Assembly: GCA_009781915.1 (NCBI GenBank)
Contig: WQUW01000004.1
Coordinates: forward strand, 1-47,835
Direction: 5' to 3'
Length of the DNA: 47,835 nt
Source of the DNA: Treponema sp.
GTDB lineage: Bacteria > Spirochaetota > Spirochaetia > Treponematales > Breznakiellaceae
Each line of letters begins with the position of its first letter. Position 1 is the stretch's first letter. Both the position numbers and the translations under genes were made by a program. Below the pieces are notes generated by a model. The model was given only the letters and a program-made list of their open reading frames with translations, did not search any database and was not told where the DNA came from. Shown one piece after another: positions 16,958-24,374 of the stretch.

Positions 16958-17899
16958 ATGAAACCGGTTTATTCAGTAATCATACCAGCCTACAACGAAG
17001 AGGAAGGTATCGCGGAAGCTTACCGCCGCCTTACCTGTGTTATGCGGGACATGGGCGAGCCCTACGAGCTTATTTTCGTTAATGACGGGAGCCGTGACGG
17101 GACAGCCGCCATTATTGCCGAATGTTGCGCAAAGGATGCCAGCGTCCGGCTTGTCAATTTTACCCGCAATTTCGGGCATATGCAGGCTATTTCGGCGGGA
17201 ATGGAGTATGCCCGTGGAGCGGCGGTTTTTGTGATTGACGCCGACTTGCAAGACCCGCCGGAGGTACTGCCGCTTATGGCGGCAAAATGGAAAGAGGGAT
17301 ACCACGTAGTTTACGGGCAACGGCTACAGCGAAAAGGCGAAACATGGTTTAAGAAGGCGACATCGAAACTGTTTTACCGTGTGCTGCGCCGCATGACAAC
17401 CGTAGATTTGCCTTTGGATACCGGAGAGTTCCGGCTTATCGACCGCAAGGTCTGCGATGCCGTAAACCGGCTGCCGGAAAAAAACCGCTATGTGCGCGGG
17501 CTTGTAAGCTGGGTGGGATTTAAGCAGACGGCGGTGGAATATGTGCGGCAGGAGCGCTTTGCGGGGCAAACCAAATACAGCCTGCGGAAAATGTTTGCCT
17601 TTGCGACAGACGCCATTATCTCGTTTTCTTACAAGCCGCTGAAGCTGGCAACGGCGCTTGGGTTTTTCATTTCCCTGTTAAGCTTTGCCTACATGATATT
17701 CATTTTTTACCAGCGCTTATTTACCGATCAGACCATTGACGGCTGGGCATCGACAGTGGTTATAATCCTTTTTTCGCAGGGAATTGTGCTGGTAGTTTTG
17801 GGAATGATGGGGGAATACATTGGGCGCATTTACGAAGAAATTAAGGGCAGGCCGCTTTATGTTGTGCAGGAAGTGGTAGAACAGGAAAAATCTTCATAA
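16958..17899 (+). CDS. GT2-family polyprenyl-phosphate glycosyltransferase (DPM1/GtrB-like)
   Basis: 313 aa from the ATG with AAGGAG upstream. The GT-A fold is shown by VIIPAYNEEEGI, FVNDGSRDGT, VIDADLQDPPE (the metal-binding DAD) and the DTGEFRLIDRKV motif. Two C-terminal membrane helices (about 225-255 and 265-295) place it in the GtrB/DPM1 group. These enzymes load a sugar from a nucleotide donor onto undecaprenyl or dolichyl phosphate at the inner membrane face. This is the substrate needed by the GT39 enzyme two genes upstream, so the three genes probably form one pathway. The stop codon lies inside shared box 2 (17891-17909). Confidence 0.92.
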   Translation: MKPVYSVIIPAYNEEEGIAEAYRRLTCVMRDMGEPYELIFVNDGSRDGTAAIIAECCAKDASVRLVNFTRNFGHMQAISAGMEYARGAAVFVIDADLQDPPEVLPLMAAKWKEGYHVVYGQRLQRKGETWFKKATSKLFYRVLRRMTTVDLPLDTGEFRLIDRKVCDAVNRLPEKNRYVRGLVSWVGFKQTAVEYVRQERFAGQTKYSLRKMFAFATDAIISFSYKPLKLATALGFFISLLSFAYMIFIFYQRLFTDQTIDGWASTVVIILFSQGIVLVVLGMMGEYIGRIYEEIKGRPLYVVQEVVEQEKSS

Positions 17900-17924
17900 T
17901 TTCTTCACAATTGTGTGTTACCAT
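17891..17924 (+). promoter_or_regulatory. Shared upstream box 2 and -10
   Basis: TCTTCATAATTTCTTCACA at 17891-17909, identical to boxes 1 and 3, overlaps the last two codons and the stop of the GT2 gene. A -10-like TACCAT (17919-17924) starts 10 nt after the box. It should drive the 58-aa lipoprotein gene at 18023. Confidence 0.7.
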
Positions 17925-17975
17925 TACGGTGAACCGTGATGAATTGCCTCCGTATGGACGGCGATAAAAAAACGG

Positions 17976-17999
17976 GAAAGACCACAAAGGTGGCCTTTC
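17976..17999 (+). other. Leader hairpin before the small lipoprotein gene
   Basis: GAAAGACCAC and GTGGCCTTTC pair with one mismatch around a 4-nt loop, ending about 10 nt before the AAGGAG ribosome site. It may protect the message or modulate translation. Confidence 0.45.
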
Positions 18000-18022
18000 G
18001 CCGCATTTAAGGAGAGTTTCCC

Positions 18023-18199
18023 ATGAAGAAGATCAGATTGTTAAAGGCAGGCGTTTTTGCGTTGTTGTTGTCCGGGGCGCTGTTGTTCGCCGGTTGCGAC
18101 TGGTTCCCCGGCGATTCCAGCCCAAGCCCGAGCCCCAGCCCCACCCGCAGCCCCCGCGCCGCTTCCGTCTCTGACGGCCCATCCGCGGCCCAGTGGTAA
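18023..18199 (+). CDS. Small lipoprotein with Ser-Pro-rich tail (58 aa)
   Basis: It starts MKKIRLLKAGVFALLLSG; the lipobox is LFAGC with Cys25. The mature part is only about 34 residues: DWFPGDSSPSPSPSPTRSPR followed by a short tail ending in SAAQW. AAGGAG precedes the ATG. The gene is short but well supported by the ribosome site, the lipoprotein signal and its own shared upstream box 2. The SPSPSP run resembles the tail of the PepSY-like protein at 12576, which has the same box, so the two may be co-expressed. The function is unknown; it may be a small envelope-stress lipoprotein. Confidence 0.75.
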   Translation: MKKIRLLKAGVFALLLSGALLFAGCDWFPGDSSPSPSPSPTRSPRAASVSDGPSAAQW

Positions 18200-18244
18200 C
18201 GGCTAGCGGAACACTGTTGTTGAAGAAATGCAGAAAAGATGGAA

Positions 18245-18278
18245 TCTTCATAATTTCTTCACAACAGTGTTGCATAAT
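18245..18278 (+). promoter_or_regulatory. Shared upstream box 3 and -10
   Basis: TCTTCATAATTTCTTCACA at 18245-18263, identical to boxes 1 and 2. CATAAT (18273-18278) starts 10 nt after the box (9-nt gap). It should drive the outer-membrane protein gene at 18312. Confidence 0.7.
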
Positions 18279-18311
18279 GCGGGCATCAAATGTTATCTTA
18301 GGAGGATAAAT

Positions 18312-19070
18312 ATGAAGAAAAAGATGTTAGTTGTGGTAGTGGCGCTTGTAATGGGTGCGGCGGGCCTTTCTGCACAGGAGGCCGGACAGTTTAGCGTGGG
18401 GTTCCGTGCCGGAGGGGCGCTTGGCTTTAACCGCCCCGAAGCCGAACGGTTTGGGCGTGTTGTAGGCAATTTTGCAAATATTCCAATTCCGCAGGGATGG
18501 GGATGGGCATGGGATGAAAGCTCAAGAGCCCCACGCCACGAGCTTGAACCTAATCTTACCTTTGCATTATACGGGAATTTTGCGGTTACCAGCAGCCTTT
18601 CCGTGCAGGCGGAACTCAGTTTCATGATCAATCAGGGCTATGAACTCATATTCTCTAGTCCAACGCTGCAACGTCCTGGTTCGCAGCTTGTAGATGTCAA
18701 TTTGACCACCCTTGATCTTCCCGTGTTACTCAGATACAACTTTCTGGATTCCCCGGCGGCCTTTGGCATTCAGGCGGGGCCCCACGTTTCAATCCCTTTA
18801 AGAAGCCTTGAAGTGTACGAGGATCGTGAGGACGACAGTGGTTTCAGGGAGTGGTTTGATATTGCCACTTCCGCTACATTCGGGCTTACCGCCGGGTTTT
18901 TCTGCGGATTCGCGCTCGGCCCCGGTCGTGTTGTGGGAGATCTGCGCTTTGTCTTTGATTTTGACACTCTAGAGGCGCATGTGCCGCAAGCACAAGGGGG
19001 AACATCACGGGAACAATTCATGAGACGCCGTGCCTTAGTCTTTACCTTGGGCTACGAAATATCCCTGTAG
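18312..19070 (+). CDS. Outer-membrane beta-barrel protein
   Basis: 252 aa from the ATG with GGAGG upstream. It has a signal peptide (MKKKMLVVVVALVMGAAG, cleavage after LSAQ). The mature chain is a series of alternating strands (SVGFRAGGALGF, LTFALYGNFAVTSSLSVQAELSF, LDLPVLLRYNF, AFGIQAGPHVSI) ending in VFTLGYEISL, which fits an 8- to 10-stranded porin-like barrel of the PorT/OMP_b-brl group. It is controlled by shared box 3. The exact role is unknown; adhesion or structural porin functions are possible. Confidence 0.8.
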   Translation: MKKKMLVVVVALVMGAAGLSAQEAGQFSVGFRAGGALGFNRPEAERFGRVVGNFANIPIPQGWGWAWDESSRAPRHELEPNLTFALYGNFAVTSSLSVQAELSFMINQGYELIFSSPTLQRPGSQLVDVNLTTLDLPVLLRYNFLDSPAAFGIQAGPHVSIPLRSLEVYEDREDDSGFREWFDIATSATFGLTAGFFCGFALGPGRVVGDLRFVFDFDTLEAHVPQAQGGTSREQFMRRRALVFTLGYEISL

Positions 19071-19090
19071 CGCTGTCTGACACCGCCCCT

Positions 19091-19792
19091 TTGTGGTTTC
19101 CGCTCCAGTGGCCCTCCGGCTGCCCGGCGGCGGCTCCGCGGGCGGCGCTTTCCCTTGCGGCGCTGGGGGACATGGCCCTGTCCCCCGAACCGGCCCAGCG
19201 TGTGCGCGCCGAAGCCGCGAAGCTCTTTCCGCAGAAACGCCTTGTGTGGCTTACACAGGAACACACACGCATTGTCTTGTCCGCCGACCCTGTCGGTTCT
19301 GCCGGGACGGTGTGCGGGCGCACAGGGGACGGCCTTGTAACCCGCGACCCGGATGCGCTTATCGGCGTTACCGTGGCGGACTGTCTGCCCGTCTTTCTGT
19401 GGGATGCCGCGACAGGCGCAAGGGCCGTGTGTCATTCAGGCTGGAAAGGCACGGGCATTGTCCGTGATGCCCTAAGCGCAATGAAGGCCCGCCACGGCGC
19501 TTCGCCACAGACGACCTATGCGATATTAGGGCCCTGCATCAAAGCCTGCTGTTACGCCGTTCCCCGTGATCGCGCCGAAGCGTTTGCCGCAAGCTTCGGG
19601 GCCGGGGCCGCGTTTTCCCGTGGCGGCGCATGGTACATGGACATTGCCGCCGCAAACAAAACGATTCTTCTTGCCGAGGGGGTGCGGGCCGTCCACGTAC
19701 ACGGCGAATGTACCTGTTGCGACACACGGTTCTCCTCTTACCGCCGGCAGGGAAAGGCTTTTACACGTATGCTGGCCCTGTGCGGCACGTGA
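19091..19792 (+). CDS. pgeF: PgeF/YfiH-family protein (multi-copper polyphenol oxidase domain)
   Basis: About 233 aa if it begins at TTG 19091; no ATG and no ribosome site are visible, so the start is uncertain and could lie within the end of the previous gene. The family motifs are clear: TQEHT, GDGLVT, GVTVADCLPVFL, CHSGWKGT, ILGPCIKACCYAV and CTCCDTRFSSYRR. The zinc-binding His and Cys residues are conserved. Members were first called laccase-like; they act as purine nucleoside phosphorylases/adenosine deaminases and correct misincorporated amino acids in peptidoglycan precursors. The N-terminal GG-S loop is not obvious. The gene ends 8 nt before a 13-bp tandem repeat. Confidence 0.88.
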   Translation: MWFPLQWPSGCPAAAPRAALSLAALGDMALSPEPAQRVRAEAAKLFPQKRLVWLTQEHTRIVLSADPVGSAGTVCGRTGDGLVTRDPDALIGVTVADCLPVFLWDAATGARAVCHSGWKGTGIVRDALSAMKARHGASPQTTYAILGPCIKACCYAVPRDRAEAFAASFGAGAAFSRGGAWYMDIAAANKTILLAEGVRAVHVHGECTCCDTRFSSYRRQGKAFTRMLALCGT

Positions 19793-19800
19793 GCGCGCGC

Positions 19801-19910
19801 AAGCGCGCGTAGTAAGCGCGCGTAGTAAGCGCGCGTAGTAAGCGCGCGTAGTAAGCGCGCGTAGTAAGCGCGCGTAGTAAGCGCGCGTAGTAAGCGCGCG
19901 TAGTAAGCGC
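19801..19910. repeat. 13-bp tandem repeat, eight units plus a partial
   Basis: AAGCGCGCGTAGT is repeated eight times without error from 19801 to 19904, followed by a partial unit. Each unit holds the self-complementary GCGCGC. A GCGCGCGCAAGCGCGCG hairpin lies at its left edge, just after the pgeF stop. The 13-bp period does not keep frame and the array lies between two convergent genes, so it is non-coding. Copy number could vary between strains. Confidence 0.95.
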
Positions 19911-19931
19911 CCGCAAATGCCCGAACGTAGG

Positions 19932-20261
19932 CTATTTGTCCCTAAGCAGGCGCACCAAGCCAAGCACGATGCTGCGGTCTCTAGAGTTCAGGCGTTCTGA
20001 AACAAGCGCTATTTCCTGCACATCGCTGTGTAACGAGGAAAGGGGGCGGTCTTTTCTGCCGTCCGCGCCGGTTACCAGATATTCAACGGTAACCCCCAGG
20101 GTTTTTGCTATACTCACCGCATTGTCAACTGACGGCGTATACCCATGCGCCCCCAAATAACTGTCCAGCGTCTTCTTTTTTATCCCTGACCGGGCGGCCA
20201 ATTCCTTGACCATCATACCCGAATACTCTAACTGGGATTTCAAATTTTCCCTAAAACCCAT
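19932..20261 (-). CDS. XRE-family regulator (109 aa)
   Basis: It starts MGFRENLKSQLEYSG. Residues 5-65 form a Cro/C1-type HTH (MVKELAARSGIKKKTLDSYL) ending in LGVTVEYLVTG, followed by a 35-residue helical tail. It closely resembles the regulator at 35487-35834 (shared GFR.NL, KGTLDCYLGA/KKTLDSYLGA, LGVTVEYLV). No ribosome site is visible; TATCCT ends 6 nt before the ATG, so the message may be leaderless. An in-frame TTG at 20309 is less likely as a start. It is convergent with pgeF and divergent from tdh, and may control the tdh-kbl unit or itself through the inverted repeat at 20335-20404. Confidence 0.8.
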   Translation of the reverse strand: MGFRENLKSQLEYSGMMVKELAARSGIKKKTLDSYLGAHGYTPSVDNAVSIAKTLGVTVEYLVTGADGRKDRPLSSLHSDVQEIALVSERLNSRDRSIVLGLVRLLRDK

Positions 20262-20334
20262 ACTTTCAGGATACGATAAATCTCGTACTAGCGCCCTTGA
20301 CAGCACCAATATTTTAGGTGAAAATACGGATCAT

Positions 20335-20404
20335 TACGAGTTTTCTCGGATAGAATTAAATCAAGTTGCAAGTCACGCTCTTTCAAAATGCGCTAAAACT
20401 CGTA
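20335..20404. promoter_or_regulatory. Inverted repeat between the XRE gene and tdh
   Basis: TACGAGTTTT (20335-20344) and AAAACTCGTA (20395-20404) are perfect 10-bp complements, 50 bp apart, in the divergent region. A related CTCGTAC lies at 20282-20288. Such paired sites are typical of operators bound by small repressors, but no binding is proven. Confidence 0.4.
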
Positions 20405-20417
20405 TTGGCAACCGCTA

Positions 20418-20446
20418 TTGACGCGGCAGTATTCGTGTGTAAGAAT
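20418..20446 (+). promoter_or_regulatory. Candidate tdh promoter
   Basis: TTGACG (20418-20423), 17-nt spacer, AAGAAT (20441-20446); TAAGAA at 16-nt spacing is an alternative. It starts 13 nt after the right arm of the inverted repeat, so a repressor there could block it. The -10 match is modest. Confidence 0.4.
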
Positions 20447-20489
20447 CAATATAGTCTGCAACATACTGGCAGAAAGGATGGGATTATAC

Positions 20490-21530
20490 GTGTCTACGAT
20501 GTATGCGCTTGTCAAAGCCGATGCGGAGAAAGGTTTGGTCATGCGGCGGCTGCCAATTCCCGATCCCGGCCCGAATGAAGTCCTCATAAAGGTGAGCAAA
20601 ACTTCAATTTGCGGCACTGATGTCCACATCTTTAACTGGGATGCGTGGGCGCAAAGGGTTATCAAAATGCCGCTTGTTGTCGGGCACGAGTTTGTCGGCA
20701 CAATCGAGGCTACGGGCTCCAACGTGCGCGGCTTTACAGCCGGACAGCGGGTCAGCGGCGAAGGGCACGTAGTATGTGGTGTTTGCCGCAACTGTCTGGC
20801 CGGGCGGCGTCATTATTGCCCCCACACGCTGGGAGTGGGCGTTCACCGTGACGGCTGTTTCGCGCAGTACGTGTGTATCCCCGCCGACAATGTTTGGCTT
20901 GCCGCCAGTGACATAAGCTGTGACGTAACAAGCTGCTTTGACCCCTTGGGCAATGCCGTGCATACTGCGCTTTCCTTCGACCTGATTGGCGAGGATGTTC
21001 TAATTACGGGGGCCGGGCCGATTGGCATAATGGCCGCCGCCGTCTGCCGCCATGTCGGCGCACGGTATGTTGTGATTACCGACATCAATCCCTACAGGCT
21101 GGAACTGGCAAAGAAGATGGGCGTTGACCGTGCCGTAAATGTCAGCGAAGAAAAGCTCAGTGATGTGATGCGCAGTCTTGGCATGAAAGAAGGCTTTGAT
21201 GTGGGGCTGGAAATGTCCGGCAGCGCCGCGGCTTTCAGTGACATGGTGGACAATATGTTCAACAGCGGCAGTATCGCCCTGCTTGGCTTTTTGCCAAGCG
21301 ACACCAGAATCGACTGGAGCAAGGTGATCTTTGGCTGCCTGAAGCTAAAGGGCATTTACGGGCGGGAGATGTACGAAACATGGTACAAAATGACGGCGAT
21401 GCTGCAAAGCGGTCTTGATATTGACGCTGTTATAACACACCGTTTTGATGCCGGGGATTTTGAAAAAGGCTTTCAGGCAATGAACTCAGGCAATTCCGGC
21501 AAGGTAGTGCTGGATTGGAATGCAATGTGA
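20490..21530 (+). CDS. tdh: L-threonine 3-dehydrogenase
   Basis: Zinc medium-chain dehydrogenase that oxidises L-threonine to 2-amino-3-ketobutyrate with NAD. The catalytic zinc ligands are in [12 protein letters not shown] and GHEFVG; the structural zinc cysteines are in [15 protein letters not shown]. The Rossmann motif [12 protein letters not shown] and the following acidic strand end (VVITDIN) bind NAD. Length from GTG 20490 is 346 aa, near the 341 of the E. coli enzyme. The start is chosen because AAGGA lies 10 nt before it; ATG 20499 and ATG 20478 are alternatives. kbl overlaps its stop (GTGA), so the pair works together in threonine breakdown. Confidence 0.92.
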   Translation: MSTMYALVKADAEKGLVMRRLPIPDPGPNEVLIKVSKTSICGTDVHIFNWDAWAQRVIKMPLVVGHEFVGTIEATGSNVRGFTAGQRVSGEGHVVCGVCRNCLAGRRHYCPHTLGVGVHRDGCFAQYVCIPADNVWLAASDISCDVTSCFDPLGNAVHTALSFDLIGEDVLITGAGPIGIMAAAVCRHVGARYVVITDINPYRLELAKKMGVDRAVNVSEEKLSDVMRSLGMKEGFDVGLEMSGSAAAFSDMVDNMFNSGSIALLGFLPSDTRIDWSKVIFGCLKLKGIYGREMYETWYKMTAMLQSGLDIDAVITHRFDAGDFEKGFQAMNSGNSGKVVLDWNAM

Positions 21531-22720
21531 AGGAGCGGGTTATCAAACAGGCGTTGTCAATTTTTTCGCAGACACTGGACGAAATCAAATCGGCGGGGCT
21601 GTACAAGGAAGAGCGTGTTATTACAACGCCCCAGAACAGCCGCATTAGCACCAGCGCAAAGAGTGATGTTATTAACATGTGCGCCAACAATTACCTTGGC
21701 CTGTCCGGGCATCCGCGCCTTGTCCAAGCGTCAAAGCAGGCGCTGGATCGCTGGGGCTTTGGAATGTCCTCGGTGCGCTTTATCTGCGGCACTCAGGAAA
21801 TACACAAGGAGCTTGAACAGGCCGTCAGCGGCTTTTTGGGTATGGATGATACGATTTTGTACTCGTCCTGCTTTGACGCGAACGGCGGGCTGTTTGAAAC
21901 ACTGCTTGGCAAGGACGACGCTATTTTTTCAGACCAGCTAAACCACGCCAGCATTATCGACGGTGTGCGGCTCTGCAAGGCGGCGCGTTACAGCTATCAA
22001 AACAACGACATGGCCGACCTTTCGGCAAAGCTTGAAGAAGCCTCTGGCGCGCGCATTAAGCTCATCGTAACCGACGGCGTATTCTCGATGGACGGGTATA
22101 TCGCCAATTTACAAACCATTTGCGACCTTGCCGATGCGCATAATGCGCTTGTCATGGTTGACGACAGCCACGCAGTAGGGTTTATGGGAGAAGGCGGGCG
22201 GGGTACGCCTGAATATTGCGGCGTTACAGAGCGCATAGACATACTAACCGGAACATTCGGCAAGGCGCTGGGCGGCGCGGCAGGCGGTTATACCAGCGCC
22301 CGGAAAGAAATAACCGCCCTGTTACGCCAGCGCAGCAGGCCCTACCTGTTCTCCAACAGTCTGCCGCCTGTGATTACCGCCGCAACACTGGAGGCGCTGA
22401 AAATGCTCGGCGAAAGCGGCGAACTGCGGGACAGGCTAAAACAGAACACCGCCTTTTTCCGCTCACGGCTTTCCGGCCTTGGCTTCGATGTGCTGGAAGG
22501 CGAACACCCCATTGTCCCGGTCATGTTTTATGATGCCCGTACCGCCACGGAGTTTGCCCGGCGTATGCTGGACAAAGGCGTTTACGTGATAGCTTTCAGT
22601 TTTCCGGTAGTGCCCAAAGAAAAGGCCCGCATCCGCACACAGGTTTCCGCCGCGCACAGCAGGGAAGACCTGGAGCGTGCGCTAGAGGCGTTTTCCGAAG
22701 TTAAGCGGGAAATGGGTTAG
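21527..22720 (+). CDS. kbl: Glycine C-acetyltransferase (2-amino-3-ketobutyrate CoA ligase)
   Basis: PLP enzyme that splits 2-amino-3-ketobutyrate with CoA into glycine and acetyl-CoA. The start GTG overlaps the tdh stop by 4 nt, giving 397 aa, almost the same as E. coli Kbl (398). The PLP lysine is K246 in [47 protein letters not shown] and [11 protein letters not shown] are the standard alpha-oxoamine synthase motifs. With Tdh it supplies glycine and acetyl-CoA from threonine, useful in an anaerobe that ferments amino acids. A new promoter follows, so the operon ends here. Confidence 0.95.
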   Translation: MKERVIKQALSIFSQTLDEIKSAGLYKEERVITTPQNSRISTSAKSDVINMCANNYLGLSGHPRLVQASKQALDRWGFGMSSVRFICGTQEIHKELEQAVSGFLGMDDTILYSSCFDANGGLFETLLGKDDAIFSDQLNHASIIDGVRLCKAARYSYQNNDMADLSAKLEEASGARIKLIVTDGVFSMDGYIANLQTICDLADAHNALVMVDDSHAVGFMGEGGRGTPEYCGVTERIDILTGTFGKALGGAAGGYTSARKEITALLRQRSRPYLFSNSLPPVITAATLEALKMLGESGELRDRLKQNTAFFRSRLSGLGFDVLEGEHPIVPVMFYDARTATEFARRMLDKGVYVIAFSFPVVPKEKARIRTQVSAAHSREDLERALEAFSEVKREMG

Positions 22721-22773
22721 CATGAATAAAGCCGCCCGGCAGCGCACCCTTCACAGACCGTTTACATATTGTG

Positions 22774-22802
22774 TTGACATACCGTACAGGGCATTGTAAA
22801 CT
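22774..22802 (+). promoter_or_regulatory. tct operon promoter
   Basis: TTGACA (22774-22779), 17-nt spacer, TAAACT (22797-22802). The start codon GTG is 39 nt downstream, with GGAGG in between. Confidence 0.75.
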
Positions 22803-22841
22803 GGACATCAGTATAAATTAATTTTTTATGGAGGTATTACC

Positions 22842-23810
22842 GTGAAAAGAACAGTTTTATTAGCGTTAGCCGGCTTATTGGTGATGTCCTTGGCGGCCTT
22901 TACAGGGTGCAGGGGCGATGGGGAGTTTCCCTCCAGAAACATTACCATGATTAGCCCTTGGGCCGCCGGAGGCGGTACGGATGCCGTAGCGCGGGCGTTA
23001 GCGTCTGCCGCCGAAAGAGAGCTTGGCGTTAACATCATTGTCGAAAACAGAACCGGCGGCGGCGGGGCCGTAGGCCATGCGGCAATCAGGAACGCGAGGC
23101 CGGACGGTTACACAGTGGGCATTTTCACCTTTGAAATCAATTCCATACCGCAGCAAGGGTTGATTGATTTTACGTGGGAAGATTACGACCCCCTTATGCT
23201 CGTTAATGCGGAAGCTGCGGCGCTTACCGTTCATATTAACGCCCCCTTTAACACTGTGCAGGAGTTTGTGGATTTCGCCAGGCAGAACCCGGGGGCGATA
23301 ACCATCGGCAACTCCGCGCCCGGTTCAGTGTGGCACATCGCCGCCGGCCTGTTTGCGGATCAGACAGGCATTCAGGTAAACCACGTTCCCTTCGAAGGCG
23401 CGGCCCCTGCCGTTATCGCTCTGGCTGGCGGACACATACAGGCAGTCGCCGTATCGCTGGGCGAGGTAAGAAGCCAGCTCGACGCGGGGAATGTAAAGGT
23501 TCTTGGCGTTATGGATACTCAGCGCAGCGAAATGTTTCCGGACGTCCCGACTTTCATTGAACAGGGCTTTGACGTTGTTATGGAAACATGGCGCGGCCTT
23601 GCCTTGCCAAGAGGCGTGGATCCGGAAATCAGGGAAACCCTTGAAAGAGCTTTCACCACCGCAATGCATTCCCAATTTTTTCAAGATCAGATGAGAAACC
23701 TGAACTTGGTTCCGACATTCATGGCTGCCGAGCCATTCAGGGAATTCCTTGGGGAAAATAAGGATGCGATTACCAGAACAATGGTTAGCCTTGGAATGAT
23801 AATGGAATAA
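22842..23810 (+). CDS. tctC: Tripartite tricarboxylate transporter substrate-binding lipoprotein
   Basis: 322 aa. The start GTG is preceded by GGAGG. It has a lipoprotein signal with lipobox FTGC (Cys22). The TctC (Bug) fold is shown by FPSRNITMISPWAAGGGTD, ENRTGGGGAVG, ARPDGYTVG, VNHVPFEGAAPAVIALAGG and GVMDTQRSEMFPDVPTF. It captures a carboxylate (citrate or a related acid) outside the inner membrane and hands it to TctB/TctA. The ligand is not predictable. It is the first gene of tctC-tctB-tctA; a hairpin with TTTT follows, which should keep TctC more abundant than the membrane subunits. Confidence 0.93.
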   Translation: MKRTVLLALAGLLVMSLAAFTGCRGDGEFPSRNITMISPWAAGGGTDAVARALASAAERELGVNIIVENRTGGGGAVGHAAIRNARPDGYTVGIFTFEINSIPQQGLIDFTWEDYDPLMLVNAEAAALTVHINAPFNTVQEFVDFARQNPGAITIGNSAPGSVWHIAAGLFADQTGIQVNHVPFEGAAPAVIALAGGHIQAVAVSLGEVRSQLDAGNVKVLGVMDTQRSEMFPDVPTFIEQGFDVVMETWRGLALPRGVDPEIRETLERAFTTAMHSQFFQDQMRNLNLVPTFMAAEPFREFLGENKDAITRTMVSLGMIME

Positions 23811-23820
23811 TCAACTCAGG

Positions 23821-23856
23821 CCCATGCAGGCCAAATAACGGGCCTGTATGGGTTTT
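23821..23856 (+). terminator. Attenuating terminator between tctC and tctB
   Basis: A 12-bp stem (CCCATGCAGGCC with GGCCTGTATGGG, one G-U pair) with an 8-nt loop is followed directly by TTTT. The short T-run suggests partial read-through to tctB. Confidence 0.7.
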
Positions 23857-23891
23857 GAAATGTTTTCAGCACAAAAAAAAGGGAGCTTCCG

Positions 23892-24362
23892 GTGAAAAAT
23901 GCGAATATCGTTTGCGGCCTTGTAGGGATGGCATTTAGCGCCTTCGCTTTTGTAAGAACACTTGGTTTCCGGCAATTTCCGCTTGTTCCAATAGGGCCGG
24001 AATTCTTCCCGCGTCATTTGGCGATAGGGCTTTTCGCCTGTTCCGCTATCTTGGTTATTCAGTCGCTTTTAGCAAAGCCCAAAAAAGAAGAAAAAGCGCC
24101 AACGCTAAGCCCTTTCGACAAAGGCATGAGGCGGCTTTTTGCTGGTATCGCCATCATCATCGTCTACGCCCTGTTGTGGGAGCCGGTGGGATTCCTTATA
24201 GCGACACCTTTGGCAATGGCAGCCATGATGCTCCTTTTGGGGTATCGCAGATATGTGATGATAGCAATTTTTTCTCTGGGGACAACGCTGATTGTTTTTG
24301 CGGCATTCAGTTTTTTCTTGAATGTTTTCATGCCGCCGGGCATTCTGCGGGGACTGTTGTAA
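23892..24362 (+). CDS. tctB: Tripartite tricarboxylate transporter small membrane subunit
   Basis: 156 aa. Start GTG with GGGAG upstream. Four hydrophobic segments (about 5-22, 40-60, 85-115, 122-145) and the start GLVGMAFSAFAFV...GPEFFPRHLAI are typical of TctB. It forms the membrane complex with TctA and contacts the binding protein. Position between tctC and tctA confirms the assignment, since TctB sequences are weakly conserved. Confidence 0.88.
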   Translation: MKNANIVCGLVGMAFSAFAFVRTLGFRQFPLVPIGPEFFPRHLAIGLFACSAILVIQSLLAKPKKEEKAPTLSPFDKGMRRLFAGIAIIIVYALLWEPVGFLIATPLAMAAMMLLLGYRRYVMIAIFSLGTTLIVFAAFSFFLNVFMPPGILRGLL

Positions 24363-24374
24363 AAGGAGAGGGTC

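Noticed and set aside
19801-19910. CRISPR array
   Set aside because: The units are direct tandem copies of 13 bp without spacers, and no cas genes are present.
19526-19963. Minus-strand protein with LTTRAYYARLLRA repeats
   Set aside because: The repeats are a frame-cycling translation of the 13-bp array, with the rest antisense to pgeF.
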